The notes beneath the pieces are model-generated. The model made no database searches, was not told the origin of the DNA, and was given only the letters and a program-made list of their open reading frames with translations. A stretch of DNA of 40,412 nt from Methanobacteriota archaeon (lineage in GTDB: Archaea; Halobacteriota; Methanosarcinia; Methanosarcinales; Methanosarcinaceae), in contig JAENYU010000021.1 of NCBI GenBank assembly GCA_016841625.1, positions 18,110-58,521 on the forward strand, read 5' to 3'. How positions within the stretch are numbered: the stretch's first letter is position 1; each line of letters begins with the position of its first letter. The position numbers and the translations under genes are program-made. Shown here piece by piece: positions 32,160-40,412 of this stretch.

Positions 32160-32959
32160 AGGGATAATTGGTTGTGCAGTTTATGCTAATCTTGTTTTGC
32201 ATATCTTTTGATTTTTATGGTAATAGATATGAAGCGTGTTATTTGGAAATGTAGATGTGTAAACTCATTTGTGGTTTATAGATGTATCAGAAACAAGAAA
32301 TCTCCATATATAACTTTTTTATTATATTTATCTACGGCAGATCGCTTGCCTAGAGAGTGTCGGAAAAGTCGATAATTGCCAAAATTTCGGCACATTTGAG
32401 CATTAGCAATAAATTTTAAAAGACCGCAAGATCCATATTTTTTGATTGGATTTCTCGGTACTGTGTGAACTTAGGTGTGAACTTCCGACTTTTCCGACGC
32501 TCTCGCCTAATACCTCTTGTCATCTGCCTTTCCTACACCCCACATCCTTAGAATCAAACTTTGAGTTAGGTTCAGAAAGCGTTTGTCCATTGTGTGTAGG
32601 ATTTTTCAGATTGAAAACAAGGGTTGCAAAGATGGGGTGAATGGAGTTCTTTTATGGCTTACTATTTTTATCTCATAACCTAAAATTCCTTGAATTTCCT
32701 CCATTGTAGTCTGTCCTAAGAATCATATTTTTCGAGTATATTTGGGAAATATCTGGAAACTGCAAATTTGTTTGGGAAGTAGTAAATAATATGTGTAAAC
32801 AGTGTATTGAATAGTCTAAAGATCATTTTTGGAAGATCAGGGTTTGAGAGGTGTGAATGCGAGTGGATGCCGCACATCACAATCAATTAGAAACCTGTAA
32901 TCTGCTTCGAGTGCAAATTTCCTTACTGAAATATTTATTTTAGAAGCTATTCGAGTTGA
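32160..32959. other. 800-bp AT-rich spacer
   Basis: No gene with a credible start is seen. The spacer includes the MITE at 32353-32504, several scattered TGTGTAAAC-like motifs (near 32255 and 32785), and the promoter region of the membrane protein at 32960. Base composition is clearly more AT-rich than the housekeeping genes on either side, fitting acquired DNA. Confidence 0.5.
32353..32504. mobile_element. MITE with 5-bp target duplication (152 bp)
   Basis: The terminal inverted repeats are GAGAGTGTCGGAAAAGTCG on the left and, read inward from the right, GAGAGCGTCGGAAAAGTCGG: 18 of 19 matching. GCCTA is duplicated on both sides (32348-32352 and 32505-32509). The inside is non-coding, so it depends on a transposase from elsewhere. 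The ends differ from those of the IS1 and of the 189-bp element, so it is a separate family. Confidence 0.92.
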
Positions 32960-34117
32960 ATGCATATGATGGACGGAATAAAAAAGTTAATTCTTGGACG
33001 CTCTGTAATCCCTTCTAATAAAGACATTGAATCAGCAATCAATGTTTCCTCCTTTTTAAAAGGGAAAAATGAGAAAGAATCTATAACCAACGTTATGGAT
33101 TATATTGATCGGAATTTTGAGTACTGGTATGAAAGAGCAGATGGTTTCTCTGTTATAATGTATGCATTTTTGCTGCTTTATATTGTAACAAGCTTGCTTA
33201 TCGCTCCTTTTATTCCCTTCAACTATTTGGTTTTGGCTTTTGTGCCTGCCATTTTGTTTATCTCATTTCCTCCGTTTGGAACTTATCATATCATAATATA
33301 TTATCTTGTTTTCTTGTCCGCCCTCGCAATACCCGTAATGATAACAATTATGCAAAATGTTCAAAACTTGGTTCCCATATTGTCGATTCTATGTGTAACA
33401 TACGGTGTACTTATAGGAGTGATAGTTGGAAATCTGGTCACGATGTATGTTAAGTACATGCATTACAGTAAAAAAAGACAAGGATTTGCAAAGCTTGGAA
33501 CTCTTCAGGATATGATTAGGTCTACATTCGGGATGGGGCTAAGTGTAGAAAATATGTTAAATTATCGAGTAGGAATTTGCAGGGATTATGCCAGATTGAC
33601 CTCTGCAATACTGGCAAATCTAAATATAGATCACAAATTTGTTTCATTGAAAAATCATGTTGCAGTTGCGGTAAAGATCGATGGAGAATACTTTGTCATT
33701 GATCAAAGATCTCCCATTGTCCAGTTTGATAAATGGTTATCGATCCATGCTAGTAAAAAAGCAGATGTATATGGGGTGAAATTTGTTAATAAACAAGTTT
33801 ATTCTGTTGAGCTGATCAATAAAAAATACAGAATAAGAGCAGATAAACTCGGCATTAATTTACAGAATAAAGATCTAGAACGCATTCAAAAAGAGATTAA
33901 TGAAATATTCCCGGTTAAACAAAAAAATAATGATTGGAGCGTAAAATCAGTTTTAATAAAAGATGCTGCATATTTCTATGATAATTGTGTTTATGATTCA
34001 ATAATGAGTTACATATCAAGAGAAATATCCAATATTCCCAAAAACATTGTAAGAAATATTAGTCACATTACCATTTTACAAGATGAAAAGAACTTAATAG
34101 CTGAGATTTACAATTAA
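32960..34117 (+). CDS. Membrane-anchored transglutaminase-like protein
   Basis: A 385-residue protein. After an N-terminal soluble segment, four hydrophobic helices are visible (about 63-84, 88-106, 109-132, 137-163). The C-terminal half is transglutaminase-like, with candidate catalytic Cys207 in VGICRDYARLTSAIL, His233 in LKNHVAVAVKI and Asp248 in YFVIDQRSP. This is the family C-H-D order, likely facing the cytoplasm. It may act as a peptidase or amidase on a membrane-associated substrate. Codon use is much more AT-rich than in recJ or serS, and it lies in an AT-rich island with a MITE, so horizontal transfer is likely. The start ATG has no strong ribosome-binding site. Confidence 0.78.
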   Translation: MHMMDGIKKLILGRSVIPSNKDIESAINVSSFLKGKNEKESITNVMDYIDRNFEYWYERADGFSVIMYAFLLLYIVTSLLIAPFIPFNYLVLAFVPAILFISFPPFGTYHIIIYYLVFLSALAIPVMITIMQNVQNLVPILSILCVTYGVLIGVIVGNLVTMYVKYMHYSKKRQGFAKLGTLQDMIRSTFGMGLSVENMLNYRVGICRDYARLTSAILANLNIDHKFVSLKNHVAVAVKIDGEYFVIDQRSPIVQFDKWLSIHASKKADVYGVKFVNKQVYSVELINKKYRIRADKLGINLQNKDLERIQKEINEIFPVKQKNNDWSVKSVLIKDAAYFYDNCVYDSIMSYISREISNIPKNIVRNISHITILQDEKNLIAEIYN

Positions 34118-34592
34118 TTTAGTAATTTTTTCTTTTGGAATTCCTCCAAAATAAAAAATTACATCTTTATGTACATGCTTACAGAGCTATGGAATCTCCA
34201 CTTACAAATTTACACCTTTTGTGTAAATTTTTACATTCATGTCGTTATATCAATGTATATTTTAGATCCCTATTTGTAAAAATCACAAACTATAAGCCCC
34301 ATTCTGCGATTCTACAATAATATAATTTGCAAGAGTTAGTTTCAACGTTGAGATGTTAAAAACTTAAATATTTAGCTAGGTTTTTCATCTGGGTGAGAAT
34401 TATAAAAATTATCTCTACGATGTGTAGAAATTTACACATATATGTATAGCTGTATACCATTAGAATTATAGGCATTCAGCATCAGAATCATAAAGGTTTA
34501 TGTATAGTGTACATGTTTAAATCTGAGTCATATTCAAATATACATTTTTATAAATCGCATTATTTCAACCATTATAAAAAGAGGCCCAAACC
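34118..34592. promoter_or_regulatory. Spacer with inverted repeats upstream of serS
   Basis: AAATTTACAC (34206-34215) and GTGTAAATTT (34221-34230) form a perfect 10-bp stem with a five-base loop, followed by T's; this may be the terminator of the preceding gene. TGTGTA (34421-34426) and TACACA (34433-34438) form a second palindrome with a six-base spacer, operator-like. A TATA-like TTTATGTATA at 34497-34506 is the likely serS promoter. No gene is seen here. Confidence 0.5.
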
Positions 34593-36101
34593 TTGGAATT
34601 ACAGTTCAATCTCAAAGCTTACTACAAAACCAGCGCCGACCCGACTCCCGCAATGGAAGCCGTGGCTGCGTTCTTTGAAGAGGCGAACAGGACCATCCTC
34701 ACGAAAGGGGCTCCCGAAGGCCAGGGTGCACTGCTTACAGGGTGGGAAATCTGGGAAGACAGGATCAAGTTCACCCTGGAGTCCGGAAAGTACGTGCGGG
34801 TGCATGACGCAGCGCTCAGGCTCAAGAAGCAGCTTTCGGCCGTCCTCGGGAAGGAGTTCAAGATCGGGATCCGGGGGACAGAGGTAGAGTCTTTCACCAT
34901 CCTGGTGCCTTCCGAAAAGGAGCTCAAGGAAATGAAGGTCCCCTACGTCAAGAGGATGGAGAACGTGAGAGGCGGGGTCCTGCTCGAGCTCGAGGTCGGG
35001 GAAGCCGAGATGAAGAACAGGGTACCGGATAGGATTCTAACCCTGCTTGAGGACAAGATCGAGGCTGCCAGGTACGGCGCAAAGGCTGAACACTGGAACC
35101 TGATCTGGCAGCGGGAGCCCATGGAACACCCCTTCAAGGAAGACCCCACCCAGGCGATGATGAAAGAGGGCTGGCTCAAGCGCGGGAGTAGCCGCGGGCA
35201 GTGGATCCACGGGCCGCAGTCTACGAAGGTCTTCAGGACCTTTGAAAAGATCGTCTATGAGGAGCTCCTGGAGCCGATAGGATACAGGGAGATGATTTTC
35301 CCCAAGCTCGTGCCCTGGGAAGTCTGGATGAAGTCCGGGCACGCCAAAGGCGTCTATCCCGAAATCTACTACGTCTGTCCCCCCAAGACCCGGGACCCCG
35401 AGTACTGGGAAGAAGTGATTGACCATTACAAAGTGACCCACGAGGTGCCAACAGCCCTCATCAAGGAAAAGATCGGGGATCCCATAGGCGGCATGTGCTA
35501 TGCCCAGTGCCCGCCCTTCTGGGGTTTTGTGGCAGGGGAGACGCTTCCCAACGACGAAGTGCCGATCAGGGTATTTGATCGCTCCGGGACCTCCCACAGG
35601 TACGAGAGCGGCGGGATCCATGGGATCGAACGTGTGGATGAGTTCCACAGGATCGAAATCCTCTGGCTTGGCACCAAAGACCAGGTTATTGCAGCCGCAG
35701 AAGAGCTGCACGACCGCTACATGCACATCTTCAACGATATCCTGAACATCGAGTGGCGCAAAGCCAAAGTGACCCCCTGGTTCATGGCCCAGGAAGGGCT
35801 GCTAGGGCTTGCAGAAGGAAATGTTGTCGGGACTACTGACTATGAGGCCTGCCTCCCCTACAGGGGCGAGGACGGGGAATGGCTCGAGTTCCAGAACGTG
35901 AGCATCAACGGGGACAAGTATCCCTCCGGCTTCAACGTGAAGTTGCAGTCAGGGGAAGAACTCTGGTCCGGCTGCTCGGGCGTTGGGCTCGAGAGGTGGG
36001 CTGCCGTCTTCCTGGCTCAGAAAGGGCTTGACCCGGAGAACTGGCCTGAAGAGTTCAGGAAGAGAGTGGGCGAAATGCCAAAGGGCATCCGTTTCCTTTA
36101 A
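34593..36101 (+). CDS. serS: Seryl-tRNA synthetase, rare methanogenic type 2
   Basis: A 502-residue class II aminoacyl-tRNA synthetase that charges tRNA-Ser. It is the methanogen-specific form with a zinc in the active site: the three predicted ligands, Cys306 (MCYAQCPPF), Glu355 (EFHRIE) and Cys461 ([11 protein letters not shown]), have the residue numbers I recall for the M. barkeri enzyme. The N-terminal 160 residues are the alpha/beta tRNA-binding domain unique to this type. Class II motif 2 includes [14 protein letters not shown], and motif 3 [17 protein letters not shown] 34593 is taken as start (AGAGGC upstream), giving [10 protein letters not shown]. It is monocistronic with its own promoter. 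Confidence 0.97.
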   Translation: MELQFNLKAYYKTSADPTPAMEAVAAFFEEANRTILTKGAPEGQGALLTGWEIWEDRIKFTLESGKYVRVHDAALRLKKQLSAVLGKEFKIGIRGTEVESFTILVPSEKELKEMKVPYVKRMENVRGGVLLELEVGEAEMKNRVPDRILTLLEDKIEAARYGAKAEHWNLIWQREPMEHPFKEDPTQAMMKEGWLKRGSSRGQWIHGPQSTKVFRTFEKIVYEELLEPIGYREMIFPKLVPWEVWMKSGHAKGVYPEIYYVCPPKTRDPEYWEEVIDHYKVTHEVPTALIKEKIGDPIGGMCYAQCPPFWGFVAGETLPNDEVPIRVFDRSGTSHRYESGGIHGIERVDEFHRIEILWLGTKDQVIAAAEELHDRYMHIFNDILNIEWRKAKVTPWFMAQEGLLGLAEGNVVGTTDYEACLPYRGEDGEWLEFQNVSINGDKYPSGFNVKLQSGEELWSGCSGVGLERWAAVFLAQKGLDPENWPEEFRKRVGEMPKGIRFL

Positions 36102-36111
36102 GCCCTTTCTC

Positions 36112-36240
36112 TTTTCCCCCCTCCTTTTTTCCATACCTTTTCTCCATACTTTTTTTCTATACCTTTTCTCCATACTTTTTTTCTATACCTTTCCTCTATA
36201 CTTTTTTTCTATGCCTTTCCTTCATACCTTTTTTTCCACG
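36112..36240. repeat. Pyrimidine-rich tandem repeat (about 26-bp unit)
   Basis: CCATACTTTTTTTCTATACC plus TTTTCT and diverged versions are repeated about four times directly downstream of serS. The T-tracts would also act as an archaeal transcription terminator for serS. Confidence 0.85.
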
Positions 36241-36349
36241 CTTTTTCTTCCTTTCTTATACCCTTTCTTTTTATTTCAAAACCATTTTTTTCTTTTTTTG
36301 TTTGCTTTCCGCTTTGGTGAAGGGCGTTGGGCGGGCTTTCTGACCGATT

Positions 36350-36769
36350 TGTTTATATATTGAAATGATATGTATAGTGGAGCCAGAAACTAGAATTCGC
36401 AAATTTCTGAGAATACTTCTGATCCGTTCAGATCGTCTTTTCGGGTTTCGGGGACCATTGCCAATCGGCCAGGCCAGGTACCCTGAACTCAGGGATTGGG
36501 TTTTCGCAAAAGGGAACAGGCGCGTAAAGCCGCCGGAATCTGCAGACCGTAGGTTTCGGGACTGTGCTGCCCGGCCGCTGGATTCGCCTGCTAAATCGTT
36601 CATGCTCATTGTTAAGGGAATGAATCGGCTCTCTCGGGTCGTATTCGGAATATGAAGCATCGCCTTTTGGCAAAATAAAGACAATCAATTGCAGCAGAAT
36701 TCAAACAAACCGAAATAAACACCAATTAAATCCAAAGTAAATCCAATATCCAATTCGGAGGAACATCAC
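36350..36769 (+). other. Long leader of rps3ae, candidate structured RNA
   Basis: GTTTATATATTG at 36350-36361 is a good TATA box. Transcription from it would give a leader of nearly 400 nucleotides before rps3ae. Unlike other spacers here, this leader is not AT-rich and has several potential hairpins: CCCTGAACTCAGGG nested inside CCAATC...GATTGG (36459-36499), GGGTTTTCGCAAAAGGG region (36499-36515), TTCAT...ATGAA (36599-36624) and GCCTTTTGGC (36662-36671). The open frames across it are Arg-rich without ribosome-binding sites. It does not show the conserved motifs of RNase P RNA or SRP RNA. It may be a regulatory leader or a separate ncRNA. Confidence 0.4.
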
Positions 36770-37534
36770 TTGGCAAGAAAGAAAGTACAGAGGAAGCTTG
36801 ACAGCTGGAAGTCAAAGGAATGGTACCACATCGAAGCACCCACCTACTTAAACAGGGCTCATATCGGGACTACCATGGCAAGCGACCCGAGCCTGCTCAT
36901 CGGCAGGAGGATTGAGACCACCGTCGGGGAACTTACCAACGACATGACCAAGAACAACACCAAGGTCCTGCTCAGGGTCAACAACGTTGTCGGGGACATC
37001 GCACACACCACCCTTATCGGTCACGAGCTCACCACCGACTACGTCAGATCCATCGTAAAGAGGCAGACTTCCAGGATTGATGCCAACGTAGATGTAAGGA
37101 CAAAAGACGGCTACCTCATCCGTGTAAAGCCCACCTGCTTTACCATCAAGAGGGCTCGCTCAAGCCAGATGAAGGCTATCAGGGAACTGATGATCAATAT
37201 CGTCAAGAGGCGTGCATCAGAGTCTGATTTCGAGACTTTCATGCAGGAAGCAATCCTAGGCAGGCTCTCGGCAGGCATCTACAGGCAGGCCAAGTTCATC
37301 TACCCTCTCCGCAGGGTCGAGATCAGGAAGACTGAGGTCACTTCAGCTCCCGTTCGCAAAGCTCCACCTGCACCCAAAGTAGTGCCCGAGCCTGTACCAG
37401 AACCTGAACCTGAATCCGAAGCTGTCCCGGCAGAAGAAGCTGTCTCGGCAGAAGAAACTGTCTCGGCAGAAGAAGCTGTCTCGGCAGAAGAAGTTGTTCC
37501 GGCAGAAGAAGTTGTTCCGGCAGAAGAAGAATAA
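36770..37534 (+). CDS. rps3ae: 30S ribosomal protein S3Ae (eS1) with repetitive acidic tail
   Basis: A 254-residue small-subunit ribosomal protein (eukaryotic eS1 homologue). The core covers residues 1-200: [58 protein letters not shown], and [19 protein letters not shown]. The C-terminal 50 residues are an extension made of [11 protein letters not shown] and VPAEE repeats, from an 18-bp tandem DNA repeat (37423-37531). The usual archaeal length is about 200 residues, so the tail is an add-on and probably disordered. TTG 36770 is the start, with GGAGGA seven bases upstream. Confidence 0.97.
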   Translation: MARKKVQRKLDSWKSKEWYHIEAPTYLNRAHIGTTMASDPSLLIGRRIETTVGELTNDMTKNNTKVLLRVNNVVGDIAHTTLIGHELTTDYVRSIVKRQTSRIDANVDVRTKDGYLIRVKPTCFTIKRARSSQMKAIRELMINIVKRRASESDFETFMQEAILGRLSAGIYRQAKFIYPLRRVEIRKTEVTSAPVRKAPPAPKVVPEPVPEPEPESEAVPAEEAVSAEETVSAEEAVSAEEVVPAEEVVPAEEE

Positions 37535-37567
37535 GCTTCTTTCAGGTCTTATCTAAAAATAAAAAAG

Positions 37568-37590
37568 GAAAATCCGAAAGGATTTTCTTT
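37568..37590 (+). terminator. Stem-loop with GAAA tetraloop after rps3ae
   Basis: GAAAATCC (37568-37575) and GGATTTTC (37580-37587) form a perfect eight-base-pair stem around a GAAA tetraloop, followed by TTT. The position between convergent rps3ae and topA fits a transcription end for rps3ae. Confidence 0.7.
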
Positions 37591-37697
37591 CCACTTATTC
37601 TATACAGGGTGTTTGCAGACGGGCAAAGCACTCTGAACACTTTACTCTTTGTTCATAAGCTATTTTCACAGGCAAGCAGGCAAGCAGCCGGAGGCTT

Positions 37698-40256
37698 TTA
37701 CCTCTTCTCTTTCCCGGCAAATCTTGTCCCTGAAGTTCCTGTCCTTGAAGCCCCCGTCCCTGAAGTTCCTGTCCTTGAAGCCCCTGTCCCTGAAGTTTTT
37801 TTCCCGGTTGGCGAAGCTTTTGAAGTTGAACCTTTTGTTGTCGCTCCTTTTATTGCTGCCCCATTTGCCAGGACTCTCCTTTCCGGGGCTCCCTTTGCCG
37901 CGGTTCCACCTGGACCGGGTGAATTTTTTTTCCAGAACTTCCTTCCTTCCTCGCAGCGCCGGTTCACACAGAACTCCTCGGCTTCCTTTTCCTCTTCCTT
38001 TATCCTGAGTAGCCGCCAGCCGCAGTTCTTGCAGGTCTCTTCGAGCAGGGTCAACCGCCCGGTCTTCGGGACCGAATGGGTGTAGCCACAGCGTTTCGTG
38101 CAGCCAAGGAAGCGGGAATCTTTCAGGGTGATCAGGAACATGCTCCCGTCGCATTTCGGGCAGGGCCCGACTATTTCGGGGGGGAAGCAATCCTTTTCGA
38201 GGTCGCAGGCGAAACAGGGTCCGATGCCTACAGCCCAGTGGTACTTGTTCCCCACTTTCATGACCGCAACCCCACCTTCCTTTTTACATTCCTTTGAACG
38301 TAGGATGTTCAGAGCTCCGGTTTTCGGGAGGGGGTAGGAATTCCTGCAGTCAGGGTACCCGGTACAGCCCACGAAGCGCCCGGAATCCGTTTGCACGATG
38401 TGCAGCAGGTGCCCGCATTCGGGACAGGTCCCGATAAGGTTTTTCTTGTCTTCCAGAGCGGCTTCATCCTTGATCGTGCCTGCGATGCTGGAGGTAAGTT
38501 CCTTTTTCTTGGCTTCGAGCTGGGCGTACATCTCCCGGATAAGAGCCGTGCCCTCTGCAAGGGCGTCCTCGAATTCCTTTTTCCCGTCCTCCACTTCCTG
38601 GATAAGGGCTTCGATCCTTGCCCTGATCTCGGGCTTGATGAGAATCGGAACTGAAAGGGAGAGCCCGTCCATCAGGGTGAAGCCGGTGTCCAGGATCGAG
38701 ATTGTCTTTCCCCTGGTCTCGAAGTACCCGCGCTTCTTGTTTGTTTCGATATGGGAGGGGGCAGTTGCCTTTGTCCCTACCCCGTTCTTGTCCATCAGCG
38801 TGAGGAGTTCGGCTTCGGTCAGCTTTTTCGGAGGGCTTGTTTTGGACTTCGTGTTGCTGAGCTTTTTTATGCCCACGGTCTGTCCTTCCTCCACATACGG
38901 GAGGAGTTTGTCCTTCTTGTTTTCGAAGGGGTAAGCTTCCAGCCATCCCGGTTCCTTTTGCACCGTCCCCGAAGAGTCGAAGGGGTCTTCCTGCACGAGT
39001 ATATGCAGGTGGGTCTTTTCAAAGACTGCGGCAGGCATCAGGTTTGCCAGGAAGTGCCGGGAAATCAGGTCGTAGATTTCGGGCGCATGGGGGATGGCCA
39101 CGGCTGAGCTGACCTCGCCCCTGGCTGCCGCCCGAATCGGGTGGATAGGAGGGTGGTCGTGTCCGTCTTTTGTCCCGTTTTTCGGGACGATCGGTCCTGA
39201 AAGGATCAATTTGGCAAAGGGCTGATACTCCTTTTTCCCCGCAAAGTCCGAAACAATGGTCTTGAAATCGAAGTCGTCGGCGTATTTGTTGGTCTCGGTC
39301 CTGGGATAACTGGTAAACCCTGCAAGGTAGAGCTGTTCCGCAACCTCAAGGGCAACTTCCGGACTGATCCCCAGGAACTTGGAAGCCCGTTTCAGGTATT
39401 CCGTGGTGTTAAGCGGGTTAGGGGGGGTGGTCTTTGTTTCCTTCACTGTCTTTTTGGAGACAAGCGCGGTTTTCGTGCCTTTCAAGCGCTTGAAGATCTC
39501 TGCGGCTTTTTCCTTATCGTGGATGTTCCCTGCCCTGTGGGTGCCCTCGAACTCTCCGCCGTTAGCCGCAAAAAGGCCCGTGATCTTCCAGAAGTCCTTT
39601 GCCTCGAAAGCCCTGATTGCCTTTTCCCGCTCGTACACAAAGCCGCAGGTCGGCGTCTGGCAGGGCCCGATGGAAAGTATGTCCTTTGTCCTTGCCCGCT
39701 CCTGCACGGAAAGGGTCACGAAGCGGGTAAAGGCTGCTCCCATCTTCAGGTCCAGGATCTGCCGGGCTTCCGCTGCCATGGCCATGTTGTAGTCCGGCTC
39801 CGTAGGGCTCTCGAAAGCCCTCAAGACTTCTTTTGGGGAGAGGGCTGAGAAACGAGCCCTGAAAACGGGGACATTCGTCACTTCCTCGGCAAGGGTCTTT
39901 GCCTCGAAGCCGATGTTTTCCCCTTCCCGGTCGTAGTCGCATGCAAGGATTATTTTGCTGGCCCTCTTCGCGAGCTTCTTTATGGCAGCAGCATACTCTT
40001 TCCTGGTAACGAACTTTTCCGGGTCAACTCCCAGGAGCACTCCCGGGTCAACGTCGCGCCATTTGTTGTACTGCTCAGGGAAGTCGTAGTTCATGATGTG
40101 TCCCGAAAGCCCCATCACGTACCACTCCTCTCCTTTCCACTTAAATTCGTACGCAGGCAGCCCCTCTACAGTAATTTTGTCCACCTGCCCCTCCCCGAGG
40201 ATGTTGGCGATCTGGGCTGCTGCCTTGTTCTTTTCTGCAAATGCGACGACTGTCAT
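37698..40256 (-). CDS. topA: DNA topoisomerase I (type IA) with C-terminal zinc ribbons
   Basis: An 852-residue type IA topoisomerase that relaxes negatively supercoiled DNA through a transient 5'-phosphotyrosine. The TOPRIM domain has Glu8 (AEKNKAA) and the acidic triad in ACDYDREGENIG (Asp107, Asp109, Glu111). The catalytic tyrosine is Tyr317 in LAGFTSYPRTETN. The C-terminus has several Cys4 zinc ribbons (CPECGHLL...CTGYPDC, CFACDLEKDC, CPKCDGSM...CTKRCG, CKNCGW...CVNRRC). The last 50 residues are a basic, low-complexity GTGASRTGTSGT tail from a 30-bp tandem repeat. ATG 40256 is preceded by tandem repeats and no strong ribosome-binding site. It faces rps3ae tail to tail. Confidence 0.96.
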   Translation of the reverse strand: MTVVAFAEKNKAAAQIANILGEGQVDKITVEGLPAYEFKWKGEEWYVMGLSGHIMNYDFPEQYNKWRDVDPGVLLGVDPEKFVTRKEYAAAIKKLAKRASKIILACDYDREGENIGFEAKTLAEEVTNVPVFRARFSALSPKEVLRAFESPTEPDYNMAMAAEARQILDLKMGAAFTRFVTLSVQERARTKDILSIGPCQTPTCGFVYEREKAIRAFEAKDFWKITGLFAANGGEFEGTHRAGNIHDKEKAAEIFKRLKGTKTALVSKKTVKETKTTPPNPLNTTEYLKRASKFLGISPEVALEVAEQLYLAGFTSYPRTETNKYADDFDFKTIVSDFAGKKEYQPFAKLILSGPIVPKNGTKDGHDHPPIHPIRAAARGEVSSAVAIPHAPEIYDLISRHFLANLMPAAVFEKTHLHILVQEDPFDSSGTVQKEPGWLEAYPFENKKDKLLPYVEEGQTVGIKKLSNTKSKTSPPKKLTEAELLTLMDKNGVGTKATAPSHIETNKKRGYFETRGKTISILDTGFTLMDGLSLSVPILIKPEIRARIEALIQEVEDGKKEFEDALAEGTALIREMYAQLEAKKKELTSSIAGTIKDEAALEDKKNLIGTCPECGHLLHIVQTDSGRFVGCTGYPDCRNSYPLPKTGALNILRSKECKKEGGVAVMKVGNKYHWAVGIGPCFACDLEKDCFPPEIVGPCPKCDGSMFLITLKDSRFLGCTKRCGYTHSVPKTGRLTLLEETCKNCGWRLLRIKEEEKEAEEFCVNRRCEEGRKFWKKNSPGPGGTAAKGAPERRVLANGAAIKGATTKGSTSKASPTGKKTSGTGASRTGTSGTGASRTGTSGTRFAGKEKR

Positions 40257-40261
40257 GATAA

Positions 40262-40412
40262 AAGACCTGATTATTGTGATTCGGATAGTTGTGATTTAGG
40301 TAGTTGATTTATGTAGTTGTGATTTAGGTAGTTGATTTAGGTAGTTGTGATTTGGTTAGTTGTGATTTGGTTAGTTGTGATTTGGTTAGTTGTGATTTGG
40401 TTAGTTGTGATT
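40262..40412. repeat. Tandem array upstream of topA (about 15-bp unit)
   Basis: Units of GTTGTGATTTGGTTA and the related GTTGTGATTTAGGTA and GTTGATTTAGGTA continue to the window edge. The four copies at the end are identical, so the array is probably still changing length. It occupies the topA promoter region, so its length might influence topA expression. Confidence 0.92.

Noticed and set aside
36365-36655. 96-residue Arg-rich open frame before rps3ae
   Set aside because: No ribosome-binding site, unusual composition, an equally long frame on the other strand; the region looks more like leader RNA.
36360-36690. RNase P RNA or SRP RNA
   Set aside because: The conserved motifs (such as GAGGAAAGTCC for RNase P or the helix 8 motif of SRP RNA) are missing.
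37609-38085. 158-residue ORF opposite the topoisomerase tail, with VPEVPVLEAP repeats
   Set aside because: It is the complementary reading of the 30-bp repeat and zinc-ribbon region of topA.

Overview
The window is chromosomal DNA of a methanogenic archaeon, almost certainly Methanosarcina or a close relative. The strongest marker is a 502-residue seryl-tRNA synthetase of the rare methanogen type, whose predicted zinc ligands fall at Cys306, Glu355 and Cys461, the numbers I recall for the Methanosarcina barkeri enzyme. Other archaeal markers are ribosomal protein S3Ae, KEOPS subunit Pcc1, a RecJ/DHH nuclease, an archaeal topoisomerase IA with zinc ribbons, AlaX, TATA-box promoters, frequent TTG starts behind GGGGGA or GGTGAT ribosome-binding sites, and long gene-poor spacers full of repeats.

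Layout. 0.2-5.2 kb: alaX, a PAS/His-kinase/receiver/HPt hybrid kinase followed by a stand-alone receiver (probably a phosphorelay), and a molbindin-like Mop protein. 5.2-7.6 kb: a dolichol-kinase-like membrane protein, a small inverted-repeat element, and an IS1-family insertion sequence abutting a fragment of a related copy. 7.6-14 kb, all minus strand: a Ca2+/cation antiporter, a small hypothetical protein, a TIR-zinc-ribbon protein, a 43-residue Pro/Glu-rich small ORF, an ATP-grasp ligase, and a large cytoplasmic transglutaminase-like protein. 14-21 kb is gene-poor: a helical-repeat protein, a SnoaL-like protein, a lipoprotein beta-propeller and a YczE-type membrane protein sit between copies of a composite non-coding repeat, one of which carries a MITE-like insertion with a 10-bp target duplication. 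21-28 kb: aconitase-family dehydratase subunits, a Thi4-like gene remnant, tRNA-His, a radical SAM/HhH protein, a small membrane protein, a coiled-coil protein and tRNA-Gly. 28-40.4 kb: RecJ, Pcc1, a ferritin-like protein, a free-standing LigD-type 3'-phosphoesterase, a STAS-like/PIN gene pair, a second MITE, a membrane-bound transglutaminase-like protein, SerRS, a long possibly structured leader, S3Ae and topoisomerase I.

How the genes fit together. The housekeeping set (RecJ, Pcc1, SerRS, S3Ae, TopA, two tRNAs) covers information processing. In many archaea recJ, pcc1 and rps3ae are neighbours; here they are spread over about 9 kb with accessory genes between them. The most promising undescribed modules are (1) the STAS-like DUF4325/PIN pair behind an array of 16-bp repeats, which looks like a toxin-antitoxin or defence cassette, and (2) the TIR-zinc-ribbon gene, small Pro/Glu-rich ORF and ATP-grasp gene group. 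Three genes (SnoaL-like, YczE-like, STAS-like) have near-cognate codons (ACG, ATT, ATA) exactly where the ribosome-binding site and family N-terminus call for ATG. Short tandem repeats are unusually frequent, both between genes and inside coding tails. All functional calls are from reading the sequence; no database search was run.
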